Translations under genes and position numbers: made by a program | Part shown: positions 1 through 13,400 of the stretch, piece after piece | Position numbering within the stretch: position 1 is the stretch's first letter | Layout: each line of letters starts with the position of its first letter | Origin: Lagopus muta | Lineage: Eukaryota > Chordata > Aves > Galliformes > Phasianidae | Reading direction: 5' to 3' | NCBI RefSeq assembly: GCF_023343835.1 | Contig: NC_064472.1 | Location: forward strand, 44,091,799 to 44,155,798 | DNA: 64,000 nt | The notes under the pieces: model-generated | Told to the model about the DNA's origin: nothing | Database searches by the model: none | The model's input: the letters and a program-made list of their open reading frames with translations, nothing else

Positions 1-1721
1 ACAATTTTATATGGTCCTTTCATTTGATCTGCCAGAATCCTGAAATCTAGGAATCTTCTGAACTGATCATAAACAGCAGAAAACTTGATTTCACAGATTT
101 ACAGCATCCAGTGTTCAAAAGGAAGGATTAAACTCATAGAATTGGGAAGTACACTAGGAATTAAACATTGGGGGAATTTCAGTCACAGTAGCCACAAAGC
201 AGCTAGTAAGAAATACCCTGAGGTAGGGCCCCAAACACAACTCTAATGTATAATATTTCTGCTTAGTTCTTATTTCAACCAGATCTTAGCGAAGATTTTC
301 ATCTTTCATGGCTTCATGCTACTTGGAACGATCCAGGTCAATTCTGCTGCATACTAGCACAGCTGAGGACCACAGGGTTGAATCTGTCTTTATCAGCAGC
401 CATGATCTGTTCTTAACAGGATTCCATTTGTGTTTGTCCTAGGTTTATTAGCAAAAAATGCTTTCCTGTAAGCCGGTTGGCCTGTAGGACAAATACAAAA
501 ATTGTTACAACTCACTGCAAGGCACAAATTCTGTCCCTTTGTAATTCATTCTGCCTTTACATTTTCCAAATTAGATTACAGAGTAAGTTGAAACCATTTG
601 TAGCCTCTCATCATTTTTAAATTCATGTGCATACAGAACTCATTTTCTCCCCCATACTTTAGTCAGCTTGCACCACCAGTAAAAATGTGTATAAAGTGGA
701 CACACAAGTTGCTTCTTCTGAGAGCCACAGGTAAAAACTGAGTTATTACATGCTGTGAAGCAGCCTGCAATTCTGGTAGTCAATATCAGTGGAAAATATA
801 CCCTGCTGAATGGAGACCTGCAGCCTTGGTACGCGTCATAAAAAGTACAAGATGGGTACGTAAATTCACAGGATAAGTCAAAATTGCACCTTATTCTCAG
901 AAATAAACATATATCCTTGCTGCATAAAATTTTGCTCTGTTTCTGCCTCACTTATAACATAATTAGTGCTGGATAAAGATATTATGTATATGTTCCTGGA
1001 ATAATCCTCCTGGACATTCATTATCCCTTTTAATTACTTTTTAATTTTTACTTATTTTTAATCCGTCCCAACTAGAGTTTGAATGTTGTCTGCTCATAGT
1101 TACATACGTTTCACTGTTAGTTTCCACATGAGAGCTGGGTCACCTTCCAAATCCATGGCAAACCGTCTTAGGAGTCCAACACATAAATCTTCAGCTGAGA
1201 TTGCATTGCATCTCACATGAAAACAAATTGCAGTACTGCATTTCTCATATTTTTATCAAGATCCTGCAAATGCTACAGAAGTCAGTGTATTATTCCATGC
1301 AATGCACTGGACTTGAAACTGGGAAGTCTCTAAAGCAGGATATTGGTAGCAAGCATCAGAAGATTTGGGTTGTTACCTCTGTGTAATCCTCATTTGCATG
1401 AGTGATAGATCAGTGTGGAGGCAATTTCAAATAATGAAATTGCAAGTGATATTAAATTGGTGGTAGAGCCACAACTTTCCTTCAGGGCTGGAAAAAAAAA
1501 AGAGATAGTAAGGACACTGTCAGAGCAGGATGTCTGCACAGGTATGTCTGCCACACAAAGTGCGTCTGGAAACAGGAAATCTGAAAAAAGGAATGGGCCA
1601 AGCTGCCCAGCTGGAAGATGAGAGGCAAGGAAGCAGCCACAACAACCATTCCTTCCTGTTCATCCTGGTCCTTTGGAACTATTCCAGAAGTGCAGCCCTG
1701 CAGTAATGCAGTACTGGCAGC
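1..1721. other. Non-coding, nothing recognised
   Basis: AT-rich sequence with only short chance reading frames, the longest about 100 codons with no recognisable protein. I see no repeat family, RNA gene or splice-flanked exon. Confidence 0.6.
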
Positions 1722-1955
1722 GGGGAAGGGGAAGGGGAAGGGGAAGGGGAAGGGGAAGGGGAAGGGAAGGGAAGGGAAGGGAAGGGAAGGGAAGGGAAGG
1801 GAAGGGAAGGGAAGGGAAGGGAAGGGAAGGGAAGGGAAGGGAAGGGAAGGGAAGGGAAGGGAAGGGAAGGGAAGGGAAGGGAAGGGAAGGGAAGGGAAGG
1901 GAAGGGAAGGGAAGGGAAGGGAAGGGAAGGGAAGGGAAGGGAAGGGAAGGGAAGG
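1722..1955 (+). repeat. (GGGGAA)n/(GGGAA)n purine microsatellite
   Basis: About 230 bp of pure purine on the plus strand. The first ~45 bp are the hexamer GGGGAA; after that it is an almost perfect pentamer GGGAA to the end. It opens long artificial frames on both strands (Gly-Lys-Arg-Glu-rich forward, Pro-Phe-Ser-Leu-rich reverse). These are repeat translations, not genes. A tract this uniform is likely to vary in length between individuals. Confidence 0.97.
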
Positions 1956-2072
1956 AACCAAGTTGCTATGGCTAATTTGTTTTATTTTTGTTTATCTTTC
2001 TATACTAAAATAATGCTTTTGAGAAGGTAGTTCAAACAGGCAATGCTATTCAATTTGGTTTTATTTAAGACT

Positions 2073-2570
2073 GTAGCATAATTTGGCATAGTTTAGAAGA
2101 ACGTAGGCCTAGCGCGATAGCAGTTACCTTGATAAGAGGCACTGGTGAAGAGGAGCATGTGACAGTAGATAGGGCACAGGTTAGGAGCTCTTACAACACA
2201 CTAATGGTCAGTTAAGGAAATCCAGACCTGCAGACTGACGAAAACAGTGATAGTGTAAAATAGAGTACAAAGAATTTAAACTTGTGGCATCACATATAGT
2301 TAATCTGAATACAGATTAAAAGAAAGAGCAAGATGAAAAAGGTGTTAGGAAATATATAAGAATGGCTCTGGCTTGCTCCTTGAGTGAGAAATAAGAAAGC
2401 ATCAGCATGACCACCATGTTTCTCCAGCTGAAGGACATCCACCACTGATGACTCATGCCTACCCTCAGCTAGATGGAACCTATCCTCCTTAGGACCACAA
2501 CGAGCAGTGGAAGACTAAGTATACCACCACAAAGATGAGTAGACAGTAGGAAGTGTATGTATAACAATTT
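2073..2570 (+). mobile_element. LTR-like block, probable old solo LTR
   Basis: The block starts near TGTAGCATAA and has a good TATA box (TATATAAG, about 2353) followed by a stretch resembling the R/U5 part of avian endogenous retrovirus LTRs, rich in short ACCACC and AGCTGAAGGACA-like words. A+T-rich sequence with AATAAG/AATAAA-like signals follows. I could not find a convincing target-site duplication, so both edges are approximate. The family is not named. It lies inside the presumed complexin intron, antisense to the gene. Confidence 0.45.
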
Positions 2571-3695
2571 TAATTGCATTTTTTTACAACTGACAATGTC
2601 CCTGCATAGTAATTTTCATTTGTTTTCCTCTTCTTTTCTCTAGAAGAACTGAATATGAACTAGTAATAAATATTTGATTAGTCTGTTACATTTTCAGTTA
2701 CACTAACAATAAATTCTTGGCTTTACTTATAAAAGATATATTTTCTTTGTGTCCATAGCAAGATCTTGAGATTAACAGAAGGGCATGCTGAACCTCTACT
2801 GAGGGTGCAAAACAGCACCTCAGACTAAACAAACTCTCACCTCCATTTTATCTTCACATTGACTGCTCTCTGCAAGAGGTCCAGCAAGAACCACTACTCA
2901 ATAGAACAAGATCACAGAATCCTTTGGGTCAGAAGGGAGCTCAGAGTTCTCCAGTAAAAACTCTACTAATAGTAGTGTCAAAGTGAAATTTTCCACATTG
3001 CATTCCTTTAAGGCACATTTGCTTAATTTGAGTTTCCAGTAAAAGAAACTTCAGAACATCCTCGTTCTTGTCTTCTTTCCTTGTATAATGTACCCATTTT
3101 CTTCCCCAGTCCCTTCTGAGCTGCTGCAAACTCTCCTTCTGTATCACATATGCCTTGGTGACTGAGTTCACTTTAAAGACCAGCAGTTTACTAACTGCTG
3201 TTTGAAAGGCTAACACTTGAGGCTAAAAATCAGAGCAGAATAAAATCGTATTTTACGTTCTGTCAGCCCTCTATCACTCCACTAAAATGGCAGGAAAGAT
3301 GAACACTTGGGACACAACTAGATCTCAGTCAAGATGGCAGGTTCAATCTACTGGCATCCTTTGCCTCTATGCCTCAGCTGTGACTTTTATGAAAAGCAAT
3401 ACATTAATATTTTCCTGTCCTTGAAAATAATGCTGTAAATTCTAGCAACTTCTGAACAAACAGGATTCACTGTTGTTATGAAAAGGTATCCCAGTGCATC
3501 CAGGAGGGAGAGAATTTTCTGTACAGCTGAGAGGGGTATGAGAAATCTAGCTGCTTCCTAAATATGTGGTTGGTTTTGCTACTACTTATCAAACCAACAG
3601 AAAAACTGGGTTCTTAGTCCTAAGGGAATGGGCAGTTTTTAAACACTATTCTTATATTTGGGCGCCGTAATGTAAGAAACACATAAAACTATTAG
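2571..3695. other. Non-coding apart from a CR1 tail
   Basis: Apart from the short CR1 3' tail at 2911-2955, I recognise nothing. The 91-codon minus-strand frame at 2941-3216 resembles no known protein. Confidence 0.5.
2911..2955 (-). mobile_element. CR1 LINE 3' tail fragment
   Basis: ATCACAGAATCCTTTGGGTC followed by AGAAGGGAGCTCAGAG is the reverse complement of the diagnostic CR1 3' end (TCCCTTCC...ATTCTGTGAT). Only the tail can be recognised, so it is either very truncated or too decayed to follow further. Confidence 0.5.
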
Positions 3696-4138
3696 AGAGC
3701 ATGCAAAGGAGGGCTGGGAAGGTGAGGAAGGATCTGGAGGGCATGGTGTGTGAGGATTGGCTGTGGACTCTGTGTGCCCAACGCAGAGCAGAGGAGCTGA
3801 AGGGAGCCCTTATGGTGGCTGCAGCTCCTCACAGGGAGCGGAGGGCAGCGCTGAGCTCTGCTCTGTGTGACAGCGATGGGGCCTGAGGGAACGGCATGGA
3901 GCTGTGTGAGGGGAGGGCAGCTGGGGGTCAGGGAAAGGGTCTGCAGCACAGGGCGGTGGGCATGGAACGGACTGCAGAGGACAGTGGGCACGGCCCAAGT
4001 GCCACAGTTCAAGGAGAGTTTGGCCACGGCTTTTAGACATATAGTCTGATTTTTGAGTGGTCCTCTGTATAGCCAGTGGTTGGACTCGATGATCCTTGTG
4101 GGTCCTTTCCAACCTGGGATGCTCTATCATTCTAATAC
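3696..4138 (+). mobile_element. CR1 LINE, 5'-truncated 3' end
   Basis: The end is typical of CR1: TTGGACTCGATGATCCTTGT, then GGGTCCTTTCCAACCTGGGA, then ATTCT octamer remnants without poly-A. The upstream part is GC-rich with the usual CR1 3'-region words (AGGGCTGGG...AAGGATCTGG, and the AAGTGCCACAGTTCAAGGAG segment). The copy is 5'-truncated and carries only the terminal part of the element, so it cannot move on its own. It lies in the presumed complexin intron, antisense to the gene. Confidence 0.8.
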
Positions 4139-7100
4139 AGGTTATCATAAGATGCCCTAAAATTGCTTTTGAAAAAGTGTCCCTGTGAGCTAATTACCCC
4201 CTCAGCTGCAATTCTAGCTGTCAGCCACTCATCTTGATTTTAAATTTGCCATGCAAAGGAACCCAGAAGTATTTCCATATCTGAAGCAATACTGTAGATG
4301 GAACTGATGCAAAGAAACATGAAACTTCTGCTGACACGAGTACATGTCAGTGGCTACAGGAAACAAGGTTTACTGGCTGTCTTATGAAGGGAGGCATTCT
4401 GGCACTTGATGACTATAGTCCGGGGCTTCTCAAAAGTCTCAGCATATGGTTACTCTCATTGATGTAAGACTTTCTGTCACACAGAGATCTCTGTCAAGAC
4501 CAAAATAACAAGGAAGAGCATCTATAAAGGCAAAACTTTCAGTTTTCTCATTCTGTATAAAAGATGATAATGTCCTAGCTCAGCACAGGAGCTATACATA
4601 TGATTGCATTTTAGCCTGTGCCTTCCCTTACTGATGACAAGGGGTTTGCTCATGTTGAAAGGCTCATTTCAGACAGGGACTGGACATATTCCAATGGGCT
4701 TAATTTAAGGTACCTCCAGACTGAAGGTTCAAATCATCTGTCAAGATCACAGGAATCCCACTGATCTTCATCCTCTTATGCTAAATATCCCAATTATTCA
4801 GTCTGCTCAGAAAGTCATGTCTTAATATTAAGACTTACTAAGGCAAGAACTAACACAACTACTAAAAGACAATACATTTTTTCCTCTTTGAAATTTGTCT
4901 GTGGTAGGGTCGACAGACAGTGACTTCAAGACAGACGGAGAGATGTGGAGAACTGGTGAACAGATAGCTGCACCAAAATAGCTCTTTCAAGTTTTGGTTT
5001 TGCTTTGAACTGTAAACAAAGACACAGCTTCAAACACAAGAAAGAAAGAGAGAAAACCACTAAAATAAATTGGTTTGAATATTCTTGAAGTAAATCCTTG
5101 TGGAGTGCCACACCATAACGATCATTAACACTACAAGTAGGACAATCTGTTCAAATCTTGAGTCAGATCAGTTTCTTTTTTTCCTTTCACAAACACCAAG
5201 AATTAATTTCCATTTATCCAATTCTAAAGGATGTAAATAGGTTTGCTTGCTTTGTGAACTTTGCACTGTTCACAGTGCAGTACAGAATGAAAGGTAACAA
5301 GTTTTTCCTTCATCTCCACTCCTCCTTTCTTCTCCCAATGACACATAGACAACATACACAAAAGTGAACACTACACTGACTTCCGGGAAATCATGCCTCC
5401 TTCTGTTAACTGGCATGCAAACAAAGAGAGCAAAAACCAAAGTCGCTATAATAGTCTTAAAATGTGCTCTCAGACTAGCACAAACCTAAAGTCTGCCATG
5501 GGATTTACATGTTTCTGCAGAATAGAAGACTGAATTAAGAAGAGCTGCTTGCCTCGTTAAGCTGTAAATTTCAAATGCTGTTAGACTGATAGGCATATTC
5601 AAACTGGGTGTGTCATGTTAAGTTTATGTCATTTAGCTCAGTTTGAGAAAAGAATAACTGTGATGGATAGGCAAAAAGAGGGGCAGTATATCTAACAGCA
5701 ACTTCAGGAACATTTCAGGGACCTACTACCATTGCAAGCCCCTGTAATCTTTTTTTTTTTTAGCTCCTTTAAACTGTGTTCCTATTTTTATGTTTGTGTG
5801 TGAAAATGGCATCTTTTCTACATTCTTTCATTTCCACCTCTCCTCTCTTCACTGTGTAGCCTGTATATAAAAATAGCCCTTTGTTGGTTCTAGCAAGGGT
5901 TATGATTTTGTACCAGGAGCACAAATAAAGGGCAGCAACAAAAGAAATATCACCATTGTCACTCCCACAGACAAACTACAGGAAGATTTATTCTTTGCTT
6001 GTCTCATCGGATAATCTGTCTATGCATTCATACAGCTTAGAAAGCCATAAGAAGTCCACTGCAGGACATCTTTTCATTTCTGCCTCAAGTTTCTACTTGC
6101 CCTATATCCTTGCGTGGTCACACTCTCAATGGGAAAGCTTAAGTATCAATGAAGGACAGTGGAGATAATGAAAGTTTAAACAGACTTATGGGAACAATAT
6201 CCTCAAACTGGTTCCAGTTTAACAACTCCAGTTCTAACTTTACTGCAGCCCTCCTGGCCACGTTATGGTGCAGAAAACCTGCTACATCTCTGCACTTTCA
6301 TCCTACCACTGGCTTGCCCAAATGAAGAGGATAATTCCCACAAGGGAGTCAGAGAAGAAAGAGAATTTGTTTGATATCAGGATGACATTATGAAAGCTTC
6401 CTTCCAGCTTACGAAATGAAAACTACTTGAGAAGATTTTTCCTCTGACTTCACCTACATCAGCTTTAGAAACACTCTGTAGTCTTTCAGAAAGAGATCTC
6501 CTGCTTGTTGCTATAATTCCACCAGAAACATGCTGCACTGAAAAAGTTAAATGAAGCCACAGAACATGGAAATAGCTCATGTTAATTAGGTCCTCCCTTT
6601 TGTCAAAATGTAAGATGCGAGAGCTTCATCATGCTGGGTTCACATACTGAACTAACTCTCAGATGTCCCCTGCTTTAAATGCCACCCTTTCTGCACAATA
6701 CTATTTTGAGAGAATTTCCATGGTGCTGGAAGGCACTTTGGTTTTTGAAGAAAAGAGGATCAACATCTACCAAAACAGACTGAAGAGCACACAGAGACGG
6801 GGAATAGCTGTAGTGTTAACATGCAGTAATCTGTTCCTTCCACCTGTAAAGGATGCAGTACATTAGAATATATAGCACAGGCAACAATTTGGATTAATTG
6901 GTATAACACAAATGACAAAATTTATGGATTCTTTGCCACCATTATTATTAGAAGTCCAGAAGATGAAGAACATGTCTCTTCACTGAGATACCTACAGCTC
7001 TATGGCAGCTGGTAACATAAGACCAGTCAAACTACAAACACTGCTGTCAGGATAGCTCCACATTCCTCTGAGACTGTTCTCTAGTTTCTCTGCAGCCCTC

Positions 7101-7766
7101 TTTGCTCCATGTGTCTGTTGAGCATAAACAGGGATGAAGGAATAAAAGAGTAAAACGGTCATCATGAAGCTGTAAATCTAACTTCTGGTTTGGAAACATG
7201 AAAGCAAAAGCAGATCTTTTTTGCGCAAATATTTCCAGCCAACCTGGCTTGTATTTCTGACTGTGACCATTTGGAGCCTTCTCTTCTGCCAGGGAGATGA
7301 TCCCAGTATGATTCACCTCAACAAATACAGCCATCTGGCAGATTTGGTAATGGCATTTTGCCTGTGCCTATCCAAACACCTGAATGGAGTCAGTTGCTCT
7401 GGGAGGTCCCTGAGCTCACTACACATTGCTTTTCTCAGGGGACTTTCTCTCAGGAATCCTCTGACTGTGTTATGTGTGTTCATCAGGCTGCAGAAACAAC
7501 TACAAAAAGACTCCTCAAGACCACTTGTCTTGTTTTGCTAAGTCTAGAACCCCATGTACTACTGATTCATTGTCACTTTGGAAGGATCTGCTGCAGTGAG
7601 AGTGTTATGCAAAGTCCATACCTCATTTTAATTAATTATTTGAATGACAGCATGGATGCTTATCCTGCTGTTACAGCAGTGTAAGTGTAAGCTGGACAGT
7701 GTAAGGCAGTATGAGATCTTCTTGTTAGGAGACAAAACAGTTTGCATTAGTGGACGAAAATAAAAG
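4139..7766. other. Non-coding, nothing recognised
   Basis: Ordinary AT-rich intronic-type DNA with a short T run near 5750-5762. Reading frames are short, overlapping and without recognisable domains. I see no repeat family. Confidence 0.55.
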
Positions 7767-7886
7767 TGGGGGGGGGGGGGGAGGGGGGGGGAGTTTGGGG
7801 GAAGAAGGGGGGGGAAGGGGGGGGGGGAAGAAGGGGGGGGGAAGAGGGGGGAGGGGGGAAGAGGGGGGGAAGGGGGGGGGGGGAAG
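7767..7886 (+). repeat. G-rich low-complexity tract
   Basis: About 120 bp made almost entirely of runs of 5 to 13 guanines separated by single A, AA or AAGAA interruptions. Many G-runs of three or more lie within short spacing, so the plus strand can in principle form several overlapping G-quadruplexes. Gly/Arg-rich and Pro-rich frames across it come from the repeat alone. Because CPLX2 would be read from the minus strand, its pre-mRNA would carry the C-rich copy. Exact run lengths in such tracts are prone to sequencing error. Confidence 0.95.
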
Positions 7887-10405
7887 TAACCTTCAAGCAC
7901 ACCAGATTGTCTACTGTTTTTTATCTGGATGATGGCAAGCTAAAAGAAGCTGCAACACAGGGCAAAATTAGCATCACAAGTGCTCTCAAATAATAGCAAG
8001 ACACAGACAGGCTGCAAAACCAAAGCTGTCTACCCAGAGAAGAATATTCAAGAACAAGCAAAGTATACTCCCCAGAAGGGAGTGGGGACTCACTAGCAAT
8101 TCTGCAGAAAAAGAGGAGAGAGAAATTTAAGCTACTGTCACACCTACGGCATGGAAGAAACTAGAAAAATGAGACTAGCTGAAATTCTGTCCTGCCTCTG
8201 CAATTATTATAAGATCATGATGAGATGGAAATCAATGCAATGTGCCAGGAAATAGCTCATGTTGCAAAGTGAAGAGAAGAGCTACTAAATACAGCTCTCT
8301 CTCTTCCTGGCATAGTGTGAGTATAGCAGACAATAAATCATCCCAATGTTCTGAGTGATTATGATCTGCTGAAAATGTTTAAATGACCTTCACCCTGTCC
8401 CTTTTATTGCTGGCCAGAATATACACTGATGCTGTATTTCATCCTATGTAGCAAAGAACCATAGATCCTGTTAAAGACTTCATTATCAGCTTTTGGGCAA
8501 GAGAAGGAACACACACTTACTCACAGGAAGAAGTTGTAAATGTTCCCCAGAGGTACTGAGATCTACTTGAGAAAAGCACATTTTAAAAATGTTAAGTAAT
8601 GAAACAATCTTAAGTTAAAATGATTTGTGTTACTCTCCATTGTCAAGCTGGTCTATCAGTTTAAGGATTGTAATGAGCTTGTTGGGAACTTCAACACTTC
8701 AGCTGGAAAGTTACACAGATGAGTTTGTCACAAGTTAATTAAGCTGAAGTTTAGATAATGATAAACAGCTTTCATTACAGTTTTCTTCTTCCACTGAAAC
8801 CAGTTCCACTCTCCACAGTCTCTGATGCTCAGCAGCAAAGTGGCTTGCAGCACACAACCACATACTTCTGCTTGTGCTAACTTGTCTGATGTAGATCTCA
8901 CAGCAGTGAAACAAAAAGGACCACTGTTTTTCAGACAGCTGAACGCCAGCTAATTCTGGTATGGCACTGCACCAGAAGATTAAGGCTATATCTTAAAAAA
9001 CATTGATGGCAACGCTGTCTGTCCTGTTATTTTGTGTTGCTTTCACTCACTTGTAGGATACAGCTACCATCTTTCAAGAAAGGCTTGCGGGTTGAGGCAT
9101 ACACTCTGAACTCACCAAATGACAAATTAAATCATCCTGATACACATAAAAGTCAGTGAAGGTGAAAGCCAAATCAGGCTTGTTCAAACTGAGAGGTCTG
9201 CTGGCAGTATGCATGAACAGTGTTGGGAAAATACTGAACAATTAACAGGCACTGTGGAACTGAAGTCAACAACATTCTGGGAGTGAGGGCTTAAAGGATA
9301 ACTATGCCTACTACAGATAGGGGGCTATGATGACGATGGATTGGAAGAAGAAAGCTCCCTGCCTGTCCCTCTGTGCCCTCAAACCTCTTCAGGACCCAGA
9401 ATATGCTGTGAAACTGCTGGGATTTCCACATTCACTCTGAAAAATGAACTAATCCAGAAAGGGAGAAAAATCCTTAGACAGGCACTTCTTCCTCATTTAC
9501 CAAATAGGTATGAGCTCATGACCACGGAGTCAGCCAAAAGTCAGCCAGGTGTCCAAGGGGCTGATTACACATGCTGTGCTCTGTCCTTGATCAGCAGAGG
9601 CTGCAAGGGTAGATCAGCTCCTCCAAGGAGATGACATACTATGCTGGTGATGCTTTTTTTTCTTACTGCCCTGGTGTATGCCTCTTGTTTTGCTTTTAAG
9701 GGCATAAGAGAGGATTTAAGTAAAGGTAAAAAAAACCCTGCTCTCCTCAACACAACTAATTTCTTTGTTTTTAAAGAGCAATTATTATCAGTTTTAATAC
9801 CACGTAAGACTGACTCATGAGGCTGTTCCCTTACCAAAGCTTTGCAGTTAAATAGAATGGGAAGAGGAGCCTTGTTAAAATGAACACTCTACAGAGTGCT
9901 CTGCATTTCCAGTCAGTTACCTTTTACAACTTTGGCTCTAATTAAAAGGTTAACAAACATGAGCAGTGAGCATTTAACAGAGAATACGAAAGCTCGGGTG
10001 TCTGCTTGAACCATGAACTGCATTTAATCACTTGGATACTGCCAGTGATATATAATCATGGCGAGCCTTTGATTCCCTGGGACAAACTTGCATAAGGATT
10101 ACAAGTTACAAGGAATTTCTGTGGACAACAGGGACTCTTCTACCTCTGAGCTTACTCTCCTTATATAATCAATGCAATGAAGGAAGGGTTCATTTCTGCT
10201 CATATTCAATATTTTCGTTATGAGCTAAACAGTACCACCTCCACAAATGTGTGGAAAGATATGTACTCATGTAATTTTTACTGTGCACAACAGAGTACTC
10301 TGCACAACAGCAGTATTCTGCAGATACTGTGAGCATTCAGCAGTGGGAGACACAGAGAGGTCACCATCTCAGCAGGGCTAGCAAATTAGCAAAGCCAATG
10401 TGGTT
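7887..10405. other. Non-coding, nothing recognised
   Basis: No gene, RNA or repeat family recognised. Frames of up to about 97 codons around 9341-9837 overlap on both strands and look like chance. Confidence 0.55.
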
Positions 10406-10444
10406 TTGTGTGTGTGTGTGTGCGTGTGTGTGTGTGTGTGTGTG
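10406..10444 (+). repeat. (GT)n microsatellite
   Basis: A run of GT dinucleotides, about 19 units with one GC interruption. Ordinary simple repeat, probably polymorphic. Confidence 0.95.
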
Positions 10445-13400
10445 GCAATGAACATACCTAACAGATGAGGAGGGAAACAAAATGTCCCCTTTCCTCACAG
10501 AATGGCTTTTTGAAGTGTGTAGTGAGCATTCTGATGAGTAGAAATCTGATGGAATTGAGGATGTGAACAGACTCCATCAGCTGTGGTCCACAGTACAACA
10601 CACTCAGCAATAGTACAGGGTACACTGCCACCAAGATCTGAGAAATGCCTCACTTGTGGAAGAGCCGACTCTCACATGGACAGATATTCCTGCCAAAGTT
10701 CACCACGTTCTCTAGCTAAAGGCAAGTCCTGATTTCTTCAGGGAGAGATGTACACACTTTGTTGCAGTATAAATCGGTACAATTGCACTTTGAATCCGGT
10801 TCATCACCAAATTACTACGTCATCATGAGCAGAAACAGCACCAAATCTAAGTAGATGAAAGACAATCTCTTATAGCATTAACAGCGGCATGTATGGTCTG
10901 CCGGCAGCTCATACCAGCTTCTCAGCAGCACCATGGATACATTAGCTCTGTAATCCACAGTGCTGTTCTGTACAGTTTCACAGAGCATCATATACTTTTC
11001 CCCATCTTGACTGCTGGCCACGGCAAATCCCTGACTTTAGACAGTGGCAGGAGCCAGAACCGTAGGCACATAGCTGCAAGTGAACAGCAGTGCACAGAAA
11101 GATAACAGCACCTTCTGTTCAGTGGTGGATGACTAGAATGCTTTGTCTTTCAATGACACCAGATTTGTTGTTTTACTTCCTCCCTTCCATCACTGTCCTA
11201 ATAAGAGGTGACAAGGAAGAACAGCATTTCCATGAAACACAGACAGCAGCTTTGACCTGACCAAATAGCATTAGCAAAATGTCATTAGATTCAAGAAAAA
11301 TACCATATGAACAGCCTGATCCTGGTGCACTCTCCTTGAGAACCTTTCGAAACTCTGTTGTTAAGTGTATTGAATGCTACCTTAGCACCAAAGTAAAAGA
11401 AAGAGAGAACATCTTGATAGGAAAGTACATGAAAAGGAGAAAAAAAAAAAAAAGATTGCAGAATAGACCAGTATCCATGTCCTTGTGTGTTAGTTATTGA
11501 TAAAGGACAGAAAATTAACCATGAAAGTCAATACAAAAGCATAACATAGAAGAGACACAAAAAGTATATGAAATGTTGTGCAAGCATGTCAGATGTTTTC
11601 AAATTTCAAATGGCACTCTGACAATTTGAAATCAAATGTAGCTTTCCCCTTGATGTCAGTCAGCTTTGAGTCAAGGCCTTCTAGGGCCTTCAAGGCCCTC
11701 AAATTATCACACTGGCTTTTATCTTCTGTGGTATCTGATGAATCCCTCCTGAAGGAGGAAAATATCCCCATGTAGATGAAAAACGCCTCATTCTTACGAA
11801 GTGAAGACAGAAGAGTGACATCTTTTTTTTTTTCTTTTTTTTTTTTTAATCTACGTGAGCTGTGCTGGGAGAAGATCTGGCTCTAATGACATAAATGTAC
11901 TCAGCCATCATGCTGGTATGGTGTTTCTTGCACACTGCTACCTTATGAGCACCTCTCCTCCTTGGTAGAGAAAAGTTAAATGCAAGAAAGTGATTTTCCT
12001 GGGCCCTTCTCCTTGAGGCCTTCTCTGATCCCTGAGGGGCATTTTGAAACCTCAAAGTATCCCAGGCCATTTTCCACACAAGTGGATACCTCTTTTCTCA
12101 ATTGCTGAAGTAAAATGGGAATTCAGGCTGATGAGGACTTTACCCTTCTCGCGCTCTCCAGAAGAGACCTTCCGCTTTTCCATGAGCCCACTTTCAAAGG
12201 CTGAAAGAGCCAAAAAGACACACGGTGCACCTCCCTCCTCTTAGAGCTAGTAAACAAATTTGGTGCTGGGTCTCATCTAAAGCTCAGTTTCTGCTGCAGG
12301 TATACACCTACAGATATCCACCTAGGCATGCAATTTGGCTCTATGTGTCTTTAGGAGTTAGAAATCTCATTGGATCATTTACCTTCTTGAACTCCATGGG
12401 AAGAGAAATTTTATTTCCCAGGTTGTCCTGAACTAACTAGTTTTGTTGTGTCCTGTCAGCTCACAAAAAGCTCTAAGAAAACAGCAGCTGAGGGAACAAA
12501 TACGACCCTGGCCAATGTTAGTTTCCATTAAGAACAGGCTTTACTACCTGGCTAGTTGTATATTTCTACTGAACTGCCATGTCCTTAGCCTAAAGGATAA
12601 ATTTTTGACTGTGTCACATGGATTGTTTTCAGCTGAAGTTCAGTCACTCAATATGTACTGTCTTCCTGGATCGCTTATGTGCCCTTCTGATACCTCTGGT
12701 GATTCGTTAGAGTATTTGCAGATGCATCAAAATTATAAATAGTGCATGAATATCAACGTGTTTCATGGATTCACTTCAAATAAAACGTAAATCAGGCTGC
12801 TGCTTTATTTGCTGACTTAGGGCTTGCACTGAATTTAACATTCATTTTAAATCTTTTATAAATTAGACCAGTACCTTTTTTTTCCTCACCTTGAGATGAA
12901 CAACTTTTCTTTGAATCACATTCCAGCTGAATGTAATCCATATACTGCCAGCAAAAGCTATTATGAAATGTCTGTCAACTGAAAGCTACTAGAATTAATG
13001 CTTGTCATTTAATCCCAACCATAATTTCCAGTTAACAAACAAGGCAAAAAATAAATGACTATCAACTTGTCTTTTTACATCTGCTTTATTCCCAATTGTA
13101 ACACAGCCAGTCATAATTGAGTTGCAGTTTAATCAACTAAGTGGGCCAACTCATGAGGAAAAGGGAGAAAAAAGGAATAAAAACAAAAAAAGAAGAGAGA
13201 ATCTAGGTCGTTCTGCTCTTAAATCAACAAAATAGATAATTGCTTCATTCCAAAACATCAGTGCTGCACTTGGGCTATGTTTGAGATCTTATGTAACTAA
13301 TAATCCCTGAGCTAGCCAGCCTCTCCCTAGGAATGGGCCACAAAGTCCTCTTCCATGTATTTGCAGCAGTGGAGGTGGTCAGATATGATCCATCCTTTTC

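Noticed and set aside
1482..2013. 159-codon (minus) and 131-codon (plus) frames
   Set aside because: Both are mostly translations of the GGGAA microsatellite.
7628..7993. Proline-rich (minus) and glycine-rich (plus) frames
   Set aside because: Translations of the G-rich tract.
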